64,000 bases of DNA from an uncultured Mailhella sp. (GTDB lineage Bacteria > Desulfobacterota > Desulfovibrionia > Desulfovibrionales > Desulfovibrionaceae): assembly GCA_910578585.1 (NCBI GenBank), contig CAJTRG010000005.1:62001-126000 (forward strand). Direction: 5' to 3'. The notes below the pieces were generated by a model. That model was not told the origin of the DNA. It saw only the letters and a program-made list of their open reading frames with translations, and searched no databases. This document shows positions 28,180 to 36,460 of the stretch, one piece after another; the first letter of the stretch is position 1; each line of letters starts with the position of its first letter. The position numbers and the translations under genes are program-made.

Positions 28180-29241
28180 ATGAAACTTATTGCAACACTC
28201 AATATACTAATATTGAATCTGGTCTTACTCTTCTCACCAGCAGCCGGCTATGCTGATGAAGTACAAATTACAACAGCATGGCAAAGCGAACATGAAGCCT
28301 TTATCCCCTGGTATGCCAAAAAAATGCAATGGGATAAAGAATTGGGCATCAGCCTCAAACTGCTCCATTTCCAATCCGGCGACGAAATTGCAAAATCCCT
28401 GCACGCAACGGAATGGGCTCTTGCCGGCATTGGCATGAAACCCGCCCTGACCTCAATCTACGCGCATCAAATGCTCCTCGTCGGCATTGCCAATAACGAA
28501 TCCAATGCAAATGCTGTGTATGTGCATGAAGACAGCCCCATTTTAGCCACAAAAGGACAAAATCCAGATTATCCTGACCTTTATGGCTCAAAAGAATCAC
28601 TGCAAAACAAAACCGTTCTCTATACGCAAAATACGTCTGCGGAATTATTGCTCGATGTTTGGCTGAGCCGCTTTGGCTTATCATTGAATGATGTAAAGCT
28701 GAAAAGCTTTGACCCGAGAGCTGCCTCAGGTGCATTCAAAGCCGGTATGGGCGATATTCTCGTTACCTGGTCACCCTTTACCCTTGCCGCCAAGAAAAAC
28801 GGTTTTACGCAAATTGCCAATGGAAATACTTGCAAGCTTGATCAATATGTTTTCCTCGTTGCAAATCAGGACTATGCCTCCAAAAACCCTGAACACATTG
28901 AAAAAGTTTTGCAAGTATATTTCAAAGGCATTGATTGGATCCAAAATACACCTAAAGAAGACGTTACCAAAGAATATATTGAATTTTACAAAGAATGGAT
29001 AGGACAAGACCTTGATATGGAAACAGCGCTGGTGGACTTGGAACTGCATGCACTCTATCCGCTTGCCGAGCAGCTCAATATGTTCAAAGTCAATGAAGAA
29101 AATCAAAGTATTGTCAAAGAGTTCTTGCTGAAAATGATCAATTACTACAATGAACAGGGAAAAATCAAAAACGAAGATTTAGCACGTTTGCAGCGTCTCG
29201 ACAATGTTTCTGATACGTTTCTTAAAGCAATACACGAATAA
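28180..29241 (+). CDS. NitT/TauT-type ABC substrate-binding protein, orphan
   Basis: A 353-aa periplasmic protein with a signal peptide (about residues 1-25, ending GYADE). The fold marks of NitT/TauT receptors are present: ITTAWQSEHEAFIPWYAKK at the start and a conserved helix ending in GDILVTWSPF. No ABC permease or ATPase gene is adjacent, and the operon has a TctABC importer instead. It may share an importer encoded elsewhere or act as a sensor. RBS AGGGAGAAATT precedes the ATG. Confidence 0.82.
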   Translation: MKLIATLNILILNLVLLFSPAAGYADEVQITTAWQSEHEAFIPWYAKKMQWDKELGISLKLLHFQSGDEIAKSLHATEWALAGIGMKPALTSIYAHQMLLVGIANNESNANAVYVHEDSPILATKGQNPDYPDLYGSKESLQNKTVLYTQNTSAELLLDVWLSRFGLSLNDVKLKSFDPRAASGAFKAGMGDILVTWSPFTLAAKKNGFTQIANGNTCKLDQYVFLVANQDYASKNPEHIEKVLQVYFKGIDWIQNTPKEDVTKEYIEFYKEWIGQDLDMETALVDLELHALYPLAEQLNMFKVNEENQSIVKEFLLKMINYYNEQGKIKNEDLARLQRLDNVSDTFLKAIHE

Positions 29242-29263
29242 ATTCTTCTCTCACTAAGCACTA

Positions 29264-29310
29264 AAAATCCCCTCTCTGCCTTTGCTTTGCAAATGCAGGG
29301 GGGGGATTTT
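29264..29310 (+). terminator. Terminator of the sigma-54 operon
   Basis: A 16-bp imperfect stem (AAAATCCCCTCTCTGC with GCAGGGGGGGGATTTT, including G-T pairs) around a 15-nt loop, directly after the binding-protein gene. The T tract is short (ATTTTATG). Confidence 0.75.
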
Positions 29311-29337
29311 ATGTATATCTTTCTAAAAAATTTAACC

Positions 29338-29868
29338 CTATTCTGCCCAAAAAACTCTGTTCTCTTTGCGTTTGGCGGCTTTTGGCATATCACCGTCAAT
29401 ATAACCTACAGCGCAATGGCCTATGCCTTCCCATTCTCCTTCCACGCCAAGATCTTTCAAAAATTGCTGATATTCAGGCATTTCAAATTCTTCTTTCGCT
29501 CTGTGAATCCAAATACTGCCAAGCCCAAGAGAATACGCGGCAAGCATCATATTCCCCAGCACAAGACTGCCGTCATACACACGATTTTTCCAATCTTTCT
29601 CAGCTAAAACAATTAAAATAACAGGCGCACCGTAAAAGGGGTCAAAATCTTCTTTCCAACCACCGATTTTACAATTTATGGCAGAAAATTTATCGCGCAG
29701 TTCCTTGTTTGTCACAGCAATGGTTATTGCTGCCTGCTGCCCCCTGGCGTTAGCAGCATAGAGCCCTGCTTCAATAATTTGCTCAATGTCAGCTTTTGCC
29801 GGCATATCTGCTTTGAAATTGCGAATACTTCTGCGTTCTTTCATGGCTTTGATAATATCGTTTATCAT
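29338..29868 (-). CDS. Nitroreductase-family flavoprotein
   Basis: A 176-aa FMN enzyme. The N-terminal RRSIRNFK contacts the FMN phosphate and the central AAYSLGLGSIWIHRAKEEF is typical of the small nitroreductases. GHCAVGYID closes the fold. A ribosome binding site (GGAGGAAT) precedes the ATG at 29868. Physiological substrate unknown; such enzymes reduce quinones or nitro-compounds. Confidence 0.9.
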   Translation of the reverse strand: MINDIIKAMKERRSIRNFKADMPAKADIEQIIEAGLYAANARGQQAAITIAVTNKELRDKFSAINCKIGGWKEDFDPFYGAPVILIVLAEKDWKNRVYDGSLVLGNMMLAAYSLGLGSIWIHRAKEEFEMPEYQQFLKDLGVEGEWEGIGHCAVGYIDGDMPKAAKRKENRVFWAE

Positions 29869-29892
29869 TATTCCTCCTCGTAATCAATGTGC

Positions 29893-31077
29893 TCAATATT
29901 GTTCTTTAATTTTTTCTTCTTCTGCACGAATATTTTTTATTAAACTTTCAAAATCTCCTTTCATAAACGTATCTATATCATACTCTTTTTGCTCTAAATA
30001 ATACACTATATATCCCCATTGGCTGGGCTTGCAATCATCTTTTTTCCCCATTTTTTCCAGAAATTCATCAATTTTCTTTTTATTCTCATCAGAACACCAG
30101 TTATAGCTAAATGCCAGATAAAACTGATAAGAATCTCTCATTCTGTATAATTCATAGTAATAAAAACTATCTCTTTTCCAACCACTTTCGCTTTGATCAA
30201 CATTTGGAAATAATTTACTTAAATTAAATGATTTGAATCTAATAAACATGCCTATCTTATCTGCTTGAAACCACAAAGAATCTTTATCTATTCCTGTATT
30301 ATATTTTGCCAACCAATCCTTTAAATTTAAATAAATTAATTCCAATTCAGAACTTTTATGAGTATAAATTAAATCCAACGCTTTTTTATGTTTCATATAA
30401 ATTTCATTGCATACTTTTTTTATTTCTGTTTCATTCATCATTATTTTCCTTTTAATCACTTCTATATAATTATTGATAAATAATTTCACTTCTGCAGTTA
30501 ATTCAATATGTTTGCAGGCAGTTTCAATAATAGTTTTCATATCTGTATAGGAAATTGAAAACCACACATCAGGATTGCTTGATTTATTTCCAGACAATGT
30601 TAAATACAAATAAAATTGTTTATAGCCACGAAATCTCGTTTCCACAATTTCTTTATATCGCTCTAATTGATTATCGTGTTCTCCGGAATAAATTTTATTT
30701 TCAATGCAGATAACAATTTTATTTTCATGGGAAACCAGCAGAATATCAATATTATTATATTCCCGCAAAACAGAAAAGGAATAACTGTTATTTATAAGCT
30801 GACACAATTCATATGCACTCAAAGAGTCGGGCTTTGTGGTGATAAATTTAATCAATCCCAGTAAAACCTTATCCCCCAAGCCATGATTTTCATTGGGATC
30901 AAGAAGCCAAGCCAACATATTGCTGTGCCGGATTTCAAAATTTTCAAGTTTTAATACATCAAAAACATTAAATTTAGTTATCCACTGCGAAACGTTATTT
31001 AAACAATCAATATCCAGCAAAAAATTTTTTAGAGCTTTTTCTGTTTCTTCCTGCTCATATGTATCACTCACAAGCAA
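29893..31077 (-). CDS. PD-(D/E)XK nuclease superfamily protein
   Basis: A 394-aa protein. The core NNIDILLVSHENKIVICIENKI carries the D...ExK-like pattern (Asp in DILL, then E-N-K), and NQLERYKE follows as the usual helix. NMLAWLLDP near residue 55 is typical of the PDDEXK_20 group. AT-rich codons contrast with the flanking nitroreductase and serine dehydratase genes, which suggests transfer. No methylase or toxin partner is adjacent. It could be a stand-alone defence or repair nuclease. Confidence 0.72.
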   Translation of the reverse strand: MLVSDTYEQEETEKALKNFLLDIDCLNNVSQWITKFNVFDVLKLENFEIRHSNMLAWLLDPNENHGLGDKVLLGLIKFITTKPDSLSAYELCQLINNSYSFSVLREYNNIDILLVSHENKIVICIENKIYSGEHDNQLERYKEIVETRFRGYKQFYLYLTLSGNKSSNPDVWFSISYTDMKTIIETACKHIELTAEVKLFINNYIEVIKRKIMMNETEIKKVCNEIYMKHKKALDLIYTHKSSELELIYLNLKDWLAKYNTGIDKDSLWFQADKIGMFIRFKSFNLSKLFPNVDQSESGWKRDSFYYYELYRMRDSYQFYLAFSYNWCSDENKKKIDEFLEKMGKKDDCKPSQWGYIVYYLEQKEYDIDTFMKGDFESLIKNIRAEEEKIKEQY

Positions 31078-31106
31078 CTCCTTATAAGATAACGCACGGC
31101 ATAATA

Positions 31107-31180
31107 ACCTAAAAATCCCCCCAAGTTAAAAGTTTTTGTGGGGGAGTGTGAGGGGAGAACTTTTGCAAAAGTTCCCCCTC
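31107..31180. terminator. Tandem G/C-rich hairpins between nuclease and serine dehydratase genes
   Basis: Two inverted repeats occur here. One pairs CCCCCCAAG with the TGTGGGGG run; the other is an 18-bp perfect palindrome GAACTTTTGCAAAAGTTC (31157-31174) flanked by GGGGA and CCCCC. They lie downstream of the serine dehydratase stop on the minus strand and can act as its terminator. Confidence 0.6.
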
Positions 31181-31198
31181 GCAAAAAATATCAAAACA

Positions 31199-32617
31199 CT
31201 AACAATTAACCATGGAGACCGCGAGACCGCCGAGGGAGGTTTCCTTGAATTTGGCATTCATTTCCCTGCCTGTTTCGCCCATGGCTTCAATGACGGAATC
31301 AAGGCTGACTCTATGGCTTGCCGGATCTTCTGAAATGGCGAGCAAGAAGGCATTATAGGCTTTGACAGCGCCCACGGCGTTGCGCTCAATGCAGGGGATT
31401 TGCACATAACCGCCCACAGGGTCACAGGTCAGACCCAAATGGTGTTCAAGGGCAACTTCAGCGGCATTTGCCGTATACACGGCATTGAAGCCGCGGGCAT
31501 GGGTCAGCATGGCTGCAGCCATGGCAGAAGCAACGCCCACTTCGCCCTGACAGCCCACTTCCGCCCCGGCAATGGCGGCATTATGCTTAGCCAAAAAGCC
31601 GATTGCCACAGCAGCCAAAAAGCCTTCGCGCACTGCCCTATCCCCAATATGCATATCATAGCGCATGGCATAGAGAAGCGCCGGCAAAACCCCGGACGCT
31701 CCGCAGGTGGGCGTGGTGACAATGACGCCGCCGTCGGCATTTTCTTCAGCTGTTGCCATGGCATAGGCATTCAAGTTCGTTAAAAAACGTTCATGGGCAA
31801 TATTGTGTTTCTGTGCCTTTTCATAGAGCATACACGCCTTTCTCTGCACATTCAGAGTTCCCGGCAAAACACCTTCTTTCACCAGCCCGCGCTTTACGCC
31901 CATAATCATGGTTTCAATGAGCTCATCCAAATATCGCAAAATCGCTACCCGGGATTTGCCGGTAATTGCTGTTTCATTATCCAGCAAAAGTTCGTGCATG
32001 GTCAGCCCGGTTTGCTCAAGACGGCGCTGCAAATCACGCATACTCTGATAGGGGTGAATGGGCTTGCCGAAAGTCGGGGCCTTCCAGCCTTTCCACTGGA
32101 TAAAGCCGCCGCCCACAGAATAATATTCCCGCTCAAAAAGCGTCTCACCTTCTGTATCCATGAGCGCAATCACCAGCGTATTATTATAGGGAAAATCATG
32201 GACTACATTATCATAAATCACATTGTGCAAAGAAAGGGTAATCGGAATTTCGCCAAGCATCTGCGTATACTTTTCATCAGGATTATTGCTGATTTCCTTG
32301 AGCAGACCCGCCGGGCATTTTTCCGGACTGTGCCCCAAAAGCCCTGCCAAAACCGCCGCGCACGTGCCATGGCCTTTGCCGGTGGCGCTCAGTGAGCCGT
32401 ATAGACGCACCAGAAAATGATTGGGCTTTTTCTGAAAAGAAGGAAGTTTCTCACGGCACAGGGACAAAAATTCATAGCCGGCTTTCATGGGCCCAATGGT
32501 ATGGGAACTGGAAGGGCCGGGGCCGCATTTCAATAACTCAAAAATACTGGTTTCCACGGGCGCAACCACCAGACTGCGCTTTTTCTGTTCCTGCAAAAGT
32601 TTATTCAGGGCAGCCAT
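31199..32617 (-). CDS. sdaA: L-serine ammonia-lyase, iron-sulfur dependent (single chain)
   Basis: Deaminates L-serine to pyruvate using a [4Fe-4S] cluster. The 472-aa protein joins beta and alpha parts in one chain. GPSSSHTIGPMKAGYEF lies near residue 35-50. Cluster cysteines are in TPTCGASG and CDPVGG...IPCIERN, and GCQGEVGVASAMAA is intact. The start at 32617 has GGAGG five nt upstream; another ATG four codons earlier overlaps that site. It supports amino-acid fermentation or serine-driven pyruvate supply. Confidence 0.95.
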   Translation of the reverse strand: MAALNKLLQEQKKRSLVVAPVETSIFELLKCGPGPSSSHTIGPMKAGYEFLSLCREKLPSFQKKPNHFLVRLYGSLSATGKGHGTCAAVLAGLLGHSPEKCPAGLLKEISNNPDEKYTQMLGEIPITLSLHNVIYDNVVHDFPYNNTLVIALMDTEGETLFEREYYSVGGGFIQWKGWKAPTFGKPIHPYQSMRDLQRRLEQTGLTMHELLLDNETAITGKSRVAILRYLDELIETMIMGVKRGLVKEGVLPGTLNVQRKACMLYEKAQKHNIAHERFLTNLNAYAMATAEENADGGVIVTTPTCGASGVLPALLYAMRYDMHIGDRAVREGFLAAVAIGFLAKHNAAIAGAEVGCQGEVGVASAMAAAMLTHARGFNAVYTANAAEVALEHHLGLTCDPVGGYVQIPCIERNAVGAVKAYNAFLLAISEDPASHRVSLDSVIEAMGETGREMNAKFKETSLGGLAVSMVNC

Positions 32618-32674
32618 AAAGACCTCCATTTATTATAGCACAGGGCCGTATGTACTTTTTCTTTGTATACAACA

Positions 32675-32702
32675 AAAAAGGCTGTTCGTAAACAGCCTTT
32701 TT
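32675..32702 (-). terminator. Terminator of the dnaX-ybaB operon
   Basis: The 12-bp stem AAAAAGGCTGTT / AACAGCCTTTTT with a CGTA loop ends in a T run on the minus strand, about 50 bp after the ybaB stop. Confidence 0.88.
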
Positions 32703-32753
32703 CTCTTCGCATATTATATGTATGCAAAGCAAATATACTAACAGTGCAAAATA

Positions 32754-33059
32754 TTAGAACATTCCGGGAATTTTAATGCCGCCGGTAATTCTGGAAACTT
32801 CGCGTTCCATATCAGCTTTGGCAATGCGGTTTGCTTCATTCACAGCGCTGACAATAAGGTCTTGCAGCATTTCAACATCGCCGGTTACTTCCGGAGAAAT
32901 GGTGATGGATTTCAATTCATTTTTGCCGTTGACGCTTACTTTAACCATGCCGCCGCCAGCGCTTGCTTCCACAACGCGTTCAGCCATTTCTGCCTGTAAT
33001 TTTGCCATCTTATTTTGCATAACTTGTGCCTGGCGCACTAAATCATTCATGTTTTTCAA
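32754..33059 (-). CDS. ybaB: YbaB/EbfC nucleoid-associated protein
   Basis: A 101-aa dimeric DNA-binding protein, with the family phrase VVEASAGGGMVKVSVNGK and LQDLIVSAVNEA. It lies directly downstream of dnaX, the conserved dnaX-ybaB(-recR) order; recR itself is not here. AAGG and TATTACC precede the ATG. Confidence 0.93.
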   Translation of the reverse strand: MKNMNDLVRQAQVMQNKMAKLQAEMAERVVEASAGGGMVKVSVNGKNELKSITISPEVTGDVEMLQDLIVSAVNEANRIAKADMEREVSRITGGIKIPGMF

Positions 33060-33070
33060 GGTAATACTCC

Positions 33071-34072
33071 TTAATTTTTTCTGTCATGTTTGATGTCGTA
33101 ACATCTGTATATTTCAGCCCCAAATTCCTTCATAAGCATTTGGATTTGTGGATTATTTGAAGCTTTTTCACGCAATTTTTCATCGCTGACCAGTTCATAG
33201 GCAACAATGGTAACCTGTATTTTAACTTCTCTTCCCAGAAAAGTACAGAGCAAGTTTTCCAACTGGCTTTTGACCTTATTGAAAATAGTTGCCTGCGGCC
33301 CGGAACTCACTTTGACATGGCAATTTTCTTTAGTCAAAACAACTTTGAGTCCCTGCATGAGCGGAATATATTCTATCGGAAAATCGTGTTCTTCGCAATA
33401 GGCTAAAAATGCCTGCCAATCAAGGGCTTCCTTTTCTTCCTCGGGAATGGCATTTTCATCAAACAAATTATGAACAAAAGAAGTATCCGCATTTTGTGAG
33501 GTGGCAATCCGTTCCTCGTCTTCTGAATAATCAGGGGAATAATCCAGCTGTGCAAAATCTTCAAGGGTCGCATGAATAATATTAACAGCGTCCACAGGCA
33601 CAATCTTTTCTTTTGGCGGAGTAAATTCCCGCTGCTGGTTTTCAGCCTGTGCTCTTTGCGCTTCTAAAATTTTTTGCTGGAAACGATTTTTGACTTCTTT
33701 TGCCGGCTCTTTAATCGTTTCTTTTACTGTATCTTTTGAAGTTTCAAAAGCCGGACGAGACATGGGCTCATTTTCCAAGACCGGCGGAACAAAACGTTTT
33801 TTCTCTGTTTGCGGAGCTGAAGCAACAGAAGCAACGGGGGCTTCTGCCTTTTTCTCACTCGCAAAAGAAGGCTCAAAAAATTCTTCGGAAGCTGTACTTT
33901 TCTCTTCCTGAACAAGCTCTTTTGGACTTACTGCCTGAACAGGATGTTCCTGGCGAGGATTTTCTTTTACAGAAATATTCTCATCTCGCTCGTTTTCCAG
34001 TGGAAGTGCCGTTCTTGCCCCTATTTGTACAAGATTTTTCTTGTCAGGGGCAGCTACTCCCCCAGTTTGCCG
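33071..34072 (-). CDS. dnaX: DnaX C-terminal (tau-specific) part, reached by -1 frameshift
   Basis: This frame is open from just after a TGA at 34075-34073 to the stop at 33071. It carries a charged Pro/Glu/Lys-rich linker (IGARTALPLENERDEN...KRFVPPVL) and then a compact C-terminal domain (LDWQAFLAYCEEHDFP...GLKVVLTKENCHVKV) like the DnaE-contacting domain of tau. It has no convincing start of its own near the linker. A single -1 shift at the G5 run (34063-34059) fuses it to the N-terminal part and gives about 714 aa in total, a normal tau length. Confidence 0.82.
   Translation of the reverse strand, partial: RQTGGVAAPDKKNLVQIGARTALPLENERDENISVKENPRQEHPVQAVSPKELVQEEKSTASEEFFEPSFASEKKAEAPVASVASAPQTEKKRFVPPVLENEPMSRPAFETSKDTVKETIKEPAKEVKNRFQQKILEAQRAQAENQQREFTPPKEKIVPVDAVNIIHATLEDFAQLDYSPDYSEDEERIATSQNADTSFVHNLFDENAIPEEEKEALDWQAFLAYCEEHDFPIEYIPLMQGLKVVLTKENCHVKVSSGPQATIFNKVKSQLENLLCTFLGREVKIQVTIVAYELVSDEKLREKASNNPQIQMLMKEFGAEIYRCYDIKHDRKN
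34016..34063 (-). promoter_or_regulatory. Candidate -1 programmed frameshift signal in dnaX
   Basis: On the minus strand the frame-0 codons read CTG GGG GAG TAG, giving a run of five G (34063-34059) just before the stop. One nucleotide after the TAG begins a two-part stem-loop: TGCCCCT (34052-34046) pairs with AGGGGCA (34022-34016), and inside it ACAAGA (34044-34039) pairs with TCTTGT (34034-34029). A slippery run, an immediate stop and a downstream hairpin are the parts of known dnaX frameshift sites. Confidence 0.65.
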
Positions 34073-35214
34073 TCACTTTTCTCAGGCAACATCACATTCT
34101 CAAGGGGCAGCAGCCGCGGCAGCAGCGTCAAATTCAACAGGAGTAATTCAAGGGCGGACGCCGGCTCATAACTTTGCAAAATACGGCGCTGGTTTTCTAA
34201 AATCATTTGCCAGCCGGCATGCAAAAATGCTGTGGAGAAATAACTTGCCTGCTCTTCAAGGCGCACCACTTCGCGCAGCGGCAAATCTGCAAGCACATCT
34301 TTGCCAGCTTCTTTGAGCACAAATAAATTCCGCAAAAGGCGTGTCAACTCCCCTAAGAAGAAGCCAATATCAATGCCTTCTGCCAAAATATCGCGCACCA
34401 GCATGGTGGTTTTCGCCACATCCTGATTTTGCATAGCCTGCAAAAGCCTATCCATAACCTCAATGCCTGCAAGCCCAAGGGTTTGACGCACAATGCGGCT
34501 TTCCAGTTTATAGCCTTCAATATCATTGGGAGAAAGGGCAAGGCATTGTCCCAAGAGAGACATGGCATCACGCACACTGCCCATGGCGCGGCGCGCAATC
34601 AGCGAAATGGCATCATCTTCATAGGCAATTTGTTCATTTTTCAGAACTTTTGCCAAATGCTGCTCAATATTTTGCTCAGGAACCTGTTTAAAGACATAGA
34701 GCTGACAGCGGCTCAAAATGGTAATGGGAAATTTATGCTGTTCTGTGGTCGCGAGAATAAAGACAACACCGCGGGGCGGCTCTTCCAATGTTTTCAAAAG
34801 CGCATTGAAAGCTTCCTTGGTCAGCATGTGCGCTTCGTCAATGATAATAACTTTATAGCGCCCTTCTAAGGGAGAATAGCCCACAGAATCGCGAAGTTTA
34901 CGGACATCGTCAATACCGCGGTTTGACGCGCCGTCGATTTCAACCACGTCCACAAATGCCCCCTGGGTGATACGCCTGCACGCTTCGCATTCGTTGCAGG
35001 GTTCACCCGTTGGGGCATGGACGCAATTCAGGGCTTTGGCAAAAATTCTCGCGAGCGTGGTTTTCCCAACACCGCGCGTTCCGCTGAGTAGATAGGCAGG
35101 CGCAACTTTATCCTGCGCTGCCGCAAGAGAAAGCACTTTTTTGACTGTATCCTGCCCAACAACTTCTGCAAAGGTTTGCGGACGATATTTTGCTGCAAGA
35201 GAAATATTTGCCAT
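34054..35214 (-). CDS. dnaX: DNA polymerase III subunit gamma (DnaX N-terminal part)
   Basis: Clamp-loader AAA+ ATPase of the replisome. Numbered from the ATG at 35214: Walker A GTRGVGKTT at 45-53, Zn ligands C64, C73, C76 and C79, Walker B IIIDEAHM at about 123-130 and sensor SRC at 168-170. Domain III follows, and the frame stops at 34054 after 386 aa, right after the third domain. This is a gamma-like product. The rest of tau continues in the -1 frame. A TTG at 35220 is in frame, but the ATG with CAGG upstream is preferred. Confidence 0.93.
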   Translation of the reverse strand: MANISLAAKYRPQTFAEVVGQDTVKKVLSLAAAQDKVAPAYLLSGTRGVGKTTLARIFAKALNCVHAPTGEPCNECEACRRITQGAFVDVVEIDGASNRGIDDVRKLRDSVGYSPLEGRYKVIIIDEAHMLTKEAFNALLKTLEEPPRGVVFILATTEQHKFPITILSRCQLYVFKQVPEQNIEQHLAKVLKNEQIAYEDDAISLIARRAMGSVRDAMSLLGQCLALSPNDIEGYKLESRIVRQTLGLAGIEVMDRLLQAMQNQDVAKTTMLVRDILAEGIDIGFFLGELTRLLRNLFVLKEAGKDVLADLPLREVVRLEEQASYFSTAFLHAGWQMILENQRRILQSYEPASALELLLLNLTLLPRLLPLENVMLPEKSDGKLGE

Positions 35215-35229
35215 AAACAACCTGTAAAA

Positions 35230-36159
35230 TTAGAAAGTATACGGAGTAAGCCAATCCTGATATTTTGGATTGGTGCCTTGTACTATTTTGAAGAATTCCT
35301 GCTGCAAATGTTTGGTAACATCGCCGGCTCTGCCTTTGCCGATGGTACGGCGGTCAACTTCACGCACAGGGGTTACTTCGGCAGCAGTACCGCTGAAGAA
35401 GACTTCATCAGCGCAGTAGAGTTCATCACGGGTAAATTGTGTTTCCACAACTTCATAGCCCAAATCTTTGGCAAGCGTAATCACACTGCCTCTATTGATA
35501 CCTTCAAGAATTGAAGTAAGAGGAGTTGTTTTAATGGTTTTGCCGCGAACAATAAAGACGTTTTCGCCGGTAGCTTCGGAGACAAAGCCGTTGGTATCAA
35601 GCATCAGCGCTTCATCATAACCGTCCTGCACTGCTTCAACTTTAGCAAGCACAGAGTTTACATAGTTGCCGCAGGCTTTTGCTTTGCCCATAAGGGTGTT
35701 TGGATGAATACGGCTGAAAGAACTTGTCTTTACGCGAACGCCCAAATCAAGAGCTTCTTTACCAAGATAAGCGCCCCAGCTCCATACCGCGATAATGGTA
35801 TTGATTGGGTTATCGCCCGGATAGACGCCAAGTCCGCCGTAGCCCACAAAGCTCAAAGGGCGGATATAGGCAGATTCCATCTTGTTGGCAACAAGGGTAT
35901 CAAGAGTAGCTTTGCAAAGTTCATCCACAGTATAAGGACAAGGCAAAGCTAAAATTTTTGCAGAATTGAGCATACGTGTTATATGATCACGAAGTCGGAA
36001 AACGGCGGATTGACCATTTGCACACTTGTACGCGCGGATGCCTTCAAAATAACCAGTACCGTAATGCAAGCCATGAGTAAGAACGTGAATTTTAGCTTCA
36101 TCCCAGGGAACAAGTTTCCCATCAAACCAGATAAATGGGGTTGGTTCTAATCCTGCCAT
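35230..36159 (-). CDS. ilvE: Branched-chain amino acid aminotransferase
   Basis: PLP-dependent transamination in Leu, Ile and Val synthesis. The 309-aa class IV enzyme has the HGLHYGTGYFEGIRAY stretch, the lysine region around GKAKACGNYVNSVLAK and the ALMLDTNGFVSEATGENVF motif. The start at 36159 has GGAGGA six nt upstream; eight more codons upstream are in frame without a better site. dnaX begins just after its stop on the same strand, but a shared transcript is uncertain. Confidence 0.93.
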   Translation of the reverse strand: MAGLEPTPFIWFDGKLVPWDEAKIHVLTHGLHYGTGYFEGIRAYKCANGQSAVFRLRDHITRMLNSAKILALPCPYTVDELCKATLDTLVANKMESAYIRPLSFVGYGGLGVYPGDNPINTIIAVWSWGAYLGKEALDLGVRVKTSSFSRIHPNTLMGKAKACGNYVNSVLAKVEAVQDGYDEALMLDTNGFVSEATGENVFIVRGKTIKTTPLTSILEGINRGSVITLAKDLGYEVVETQFTRDELYCADEVFFSGTAAEVTPVREVDRRTIGKGRAGDVTKHLQQEFFKIVQGTNPKYQDWLTPYTF

Positions 36160-36460
36160 AATTTTTCCTCCAACATACAGCATGAATATTAATTGTACGA
36201 TGAGAAACTATACGTCTCAAGCTGCTCATGGTCAAGTATTATTATCGTACCCTAAAAATATTTATGAATATTTTTCTGTTTTTACAATTTTGTCTTTTTA
36301 TTGAAAAAATATGAAAATGAGAGAAACAAAACTAAAATTTTGCAAAAAATTAACACTGTTATCTTCTTTTTTTCCTTGCAGAATGCTAAAAACTTTGCTA
36401 AAAAATTGTTTTCCATTTAACAACTGTTCACAACAATTAACCGTATGCATGGGAGATAAA

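Noticed and set aside
33724..33915. Short minus-strand frame across the dnaX linker
   Set aside because: It is a different frame from both dnaX parts and reads as Leu/Arg/Lys runs; the -1 frame explains the region.
36184..36460. Possible purine riboswitch before the NCS2 permease gene
   Set aside because: The three-helix arrangement and conserved TATAA/loop sequences are not present.
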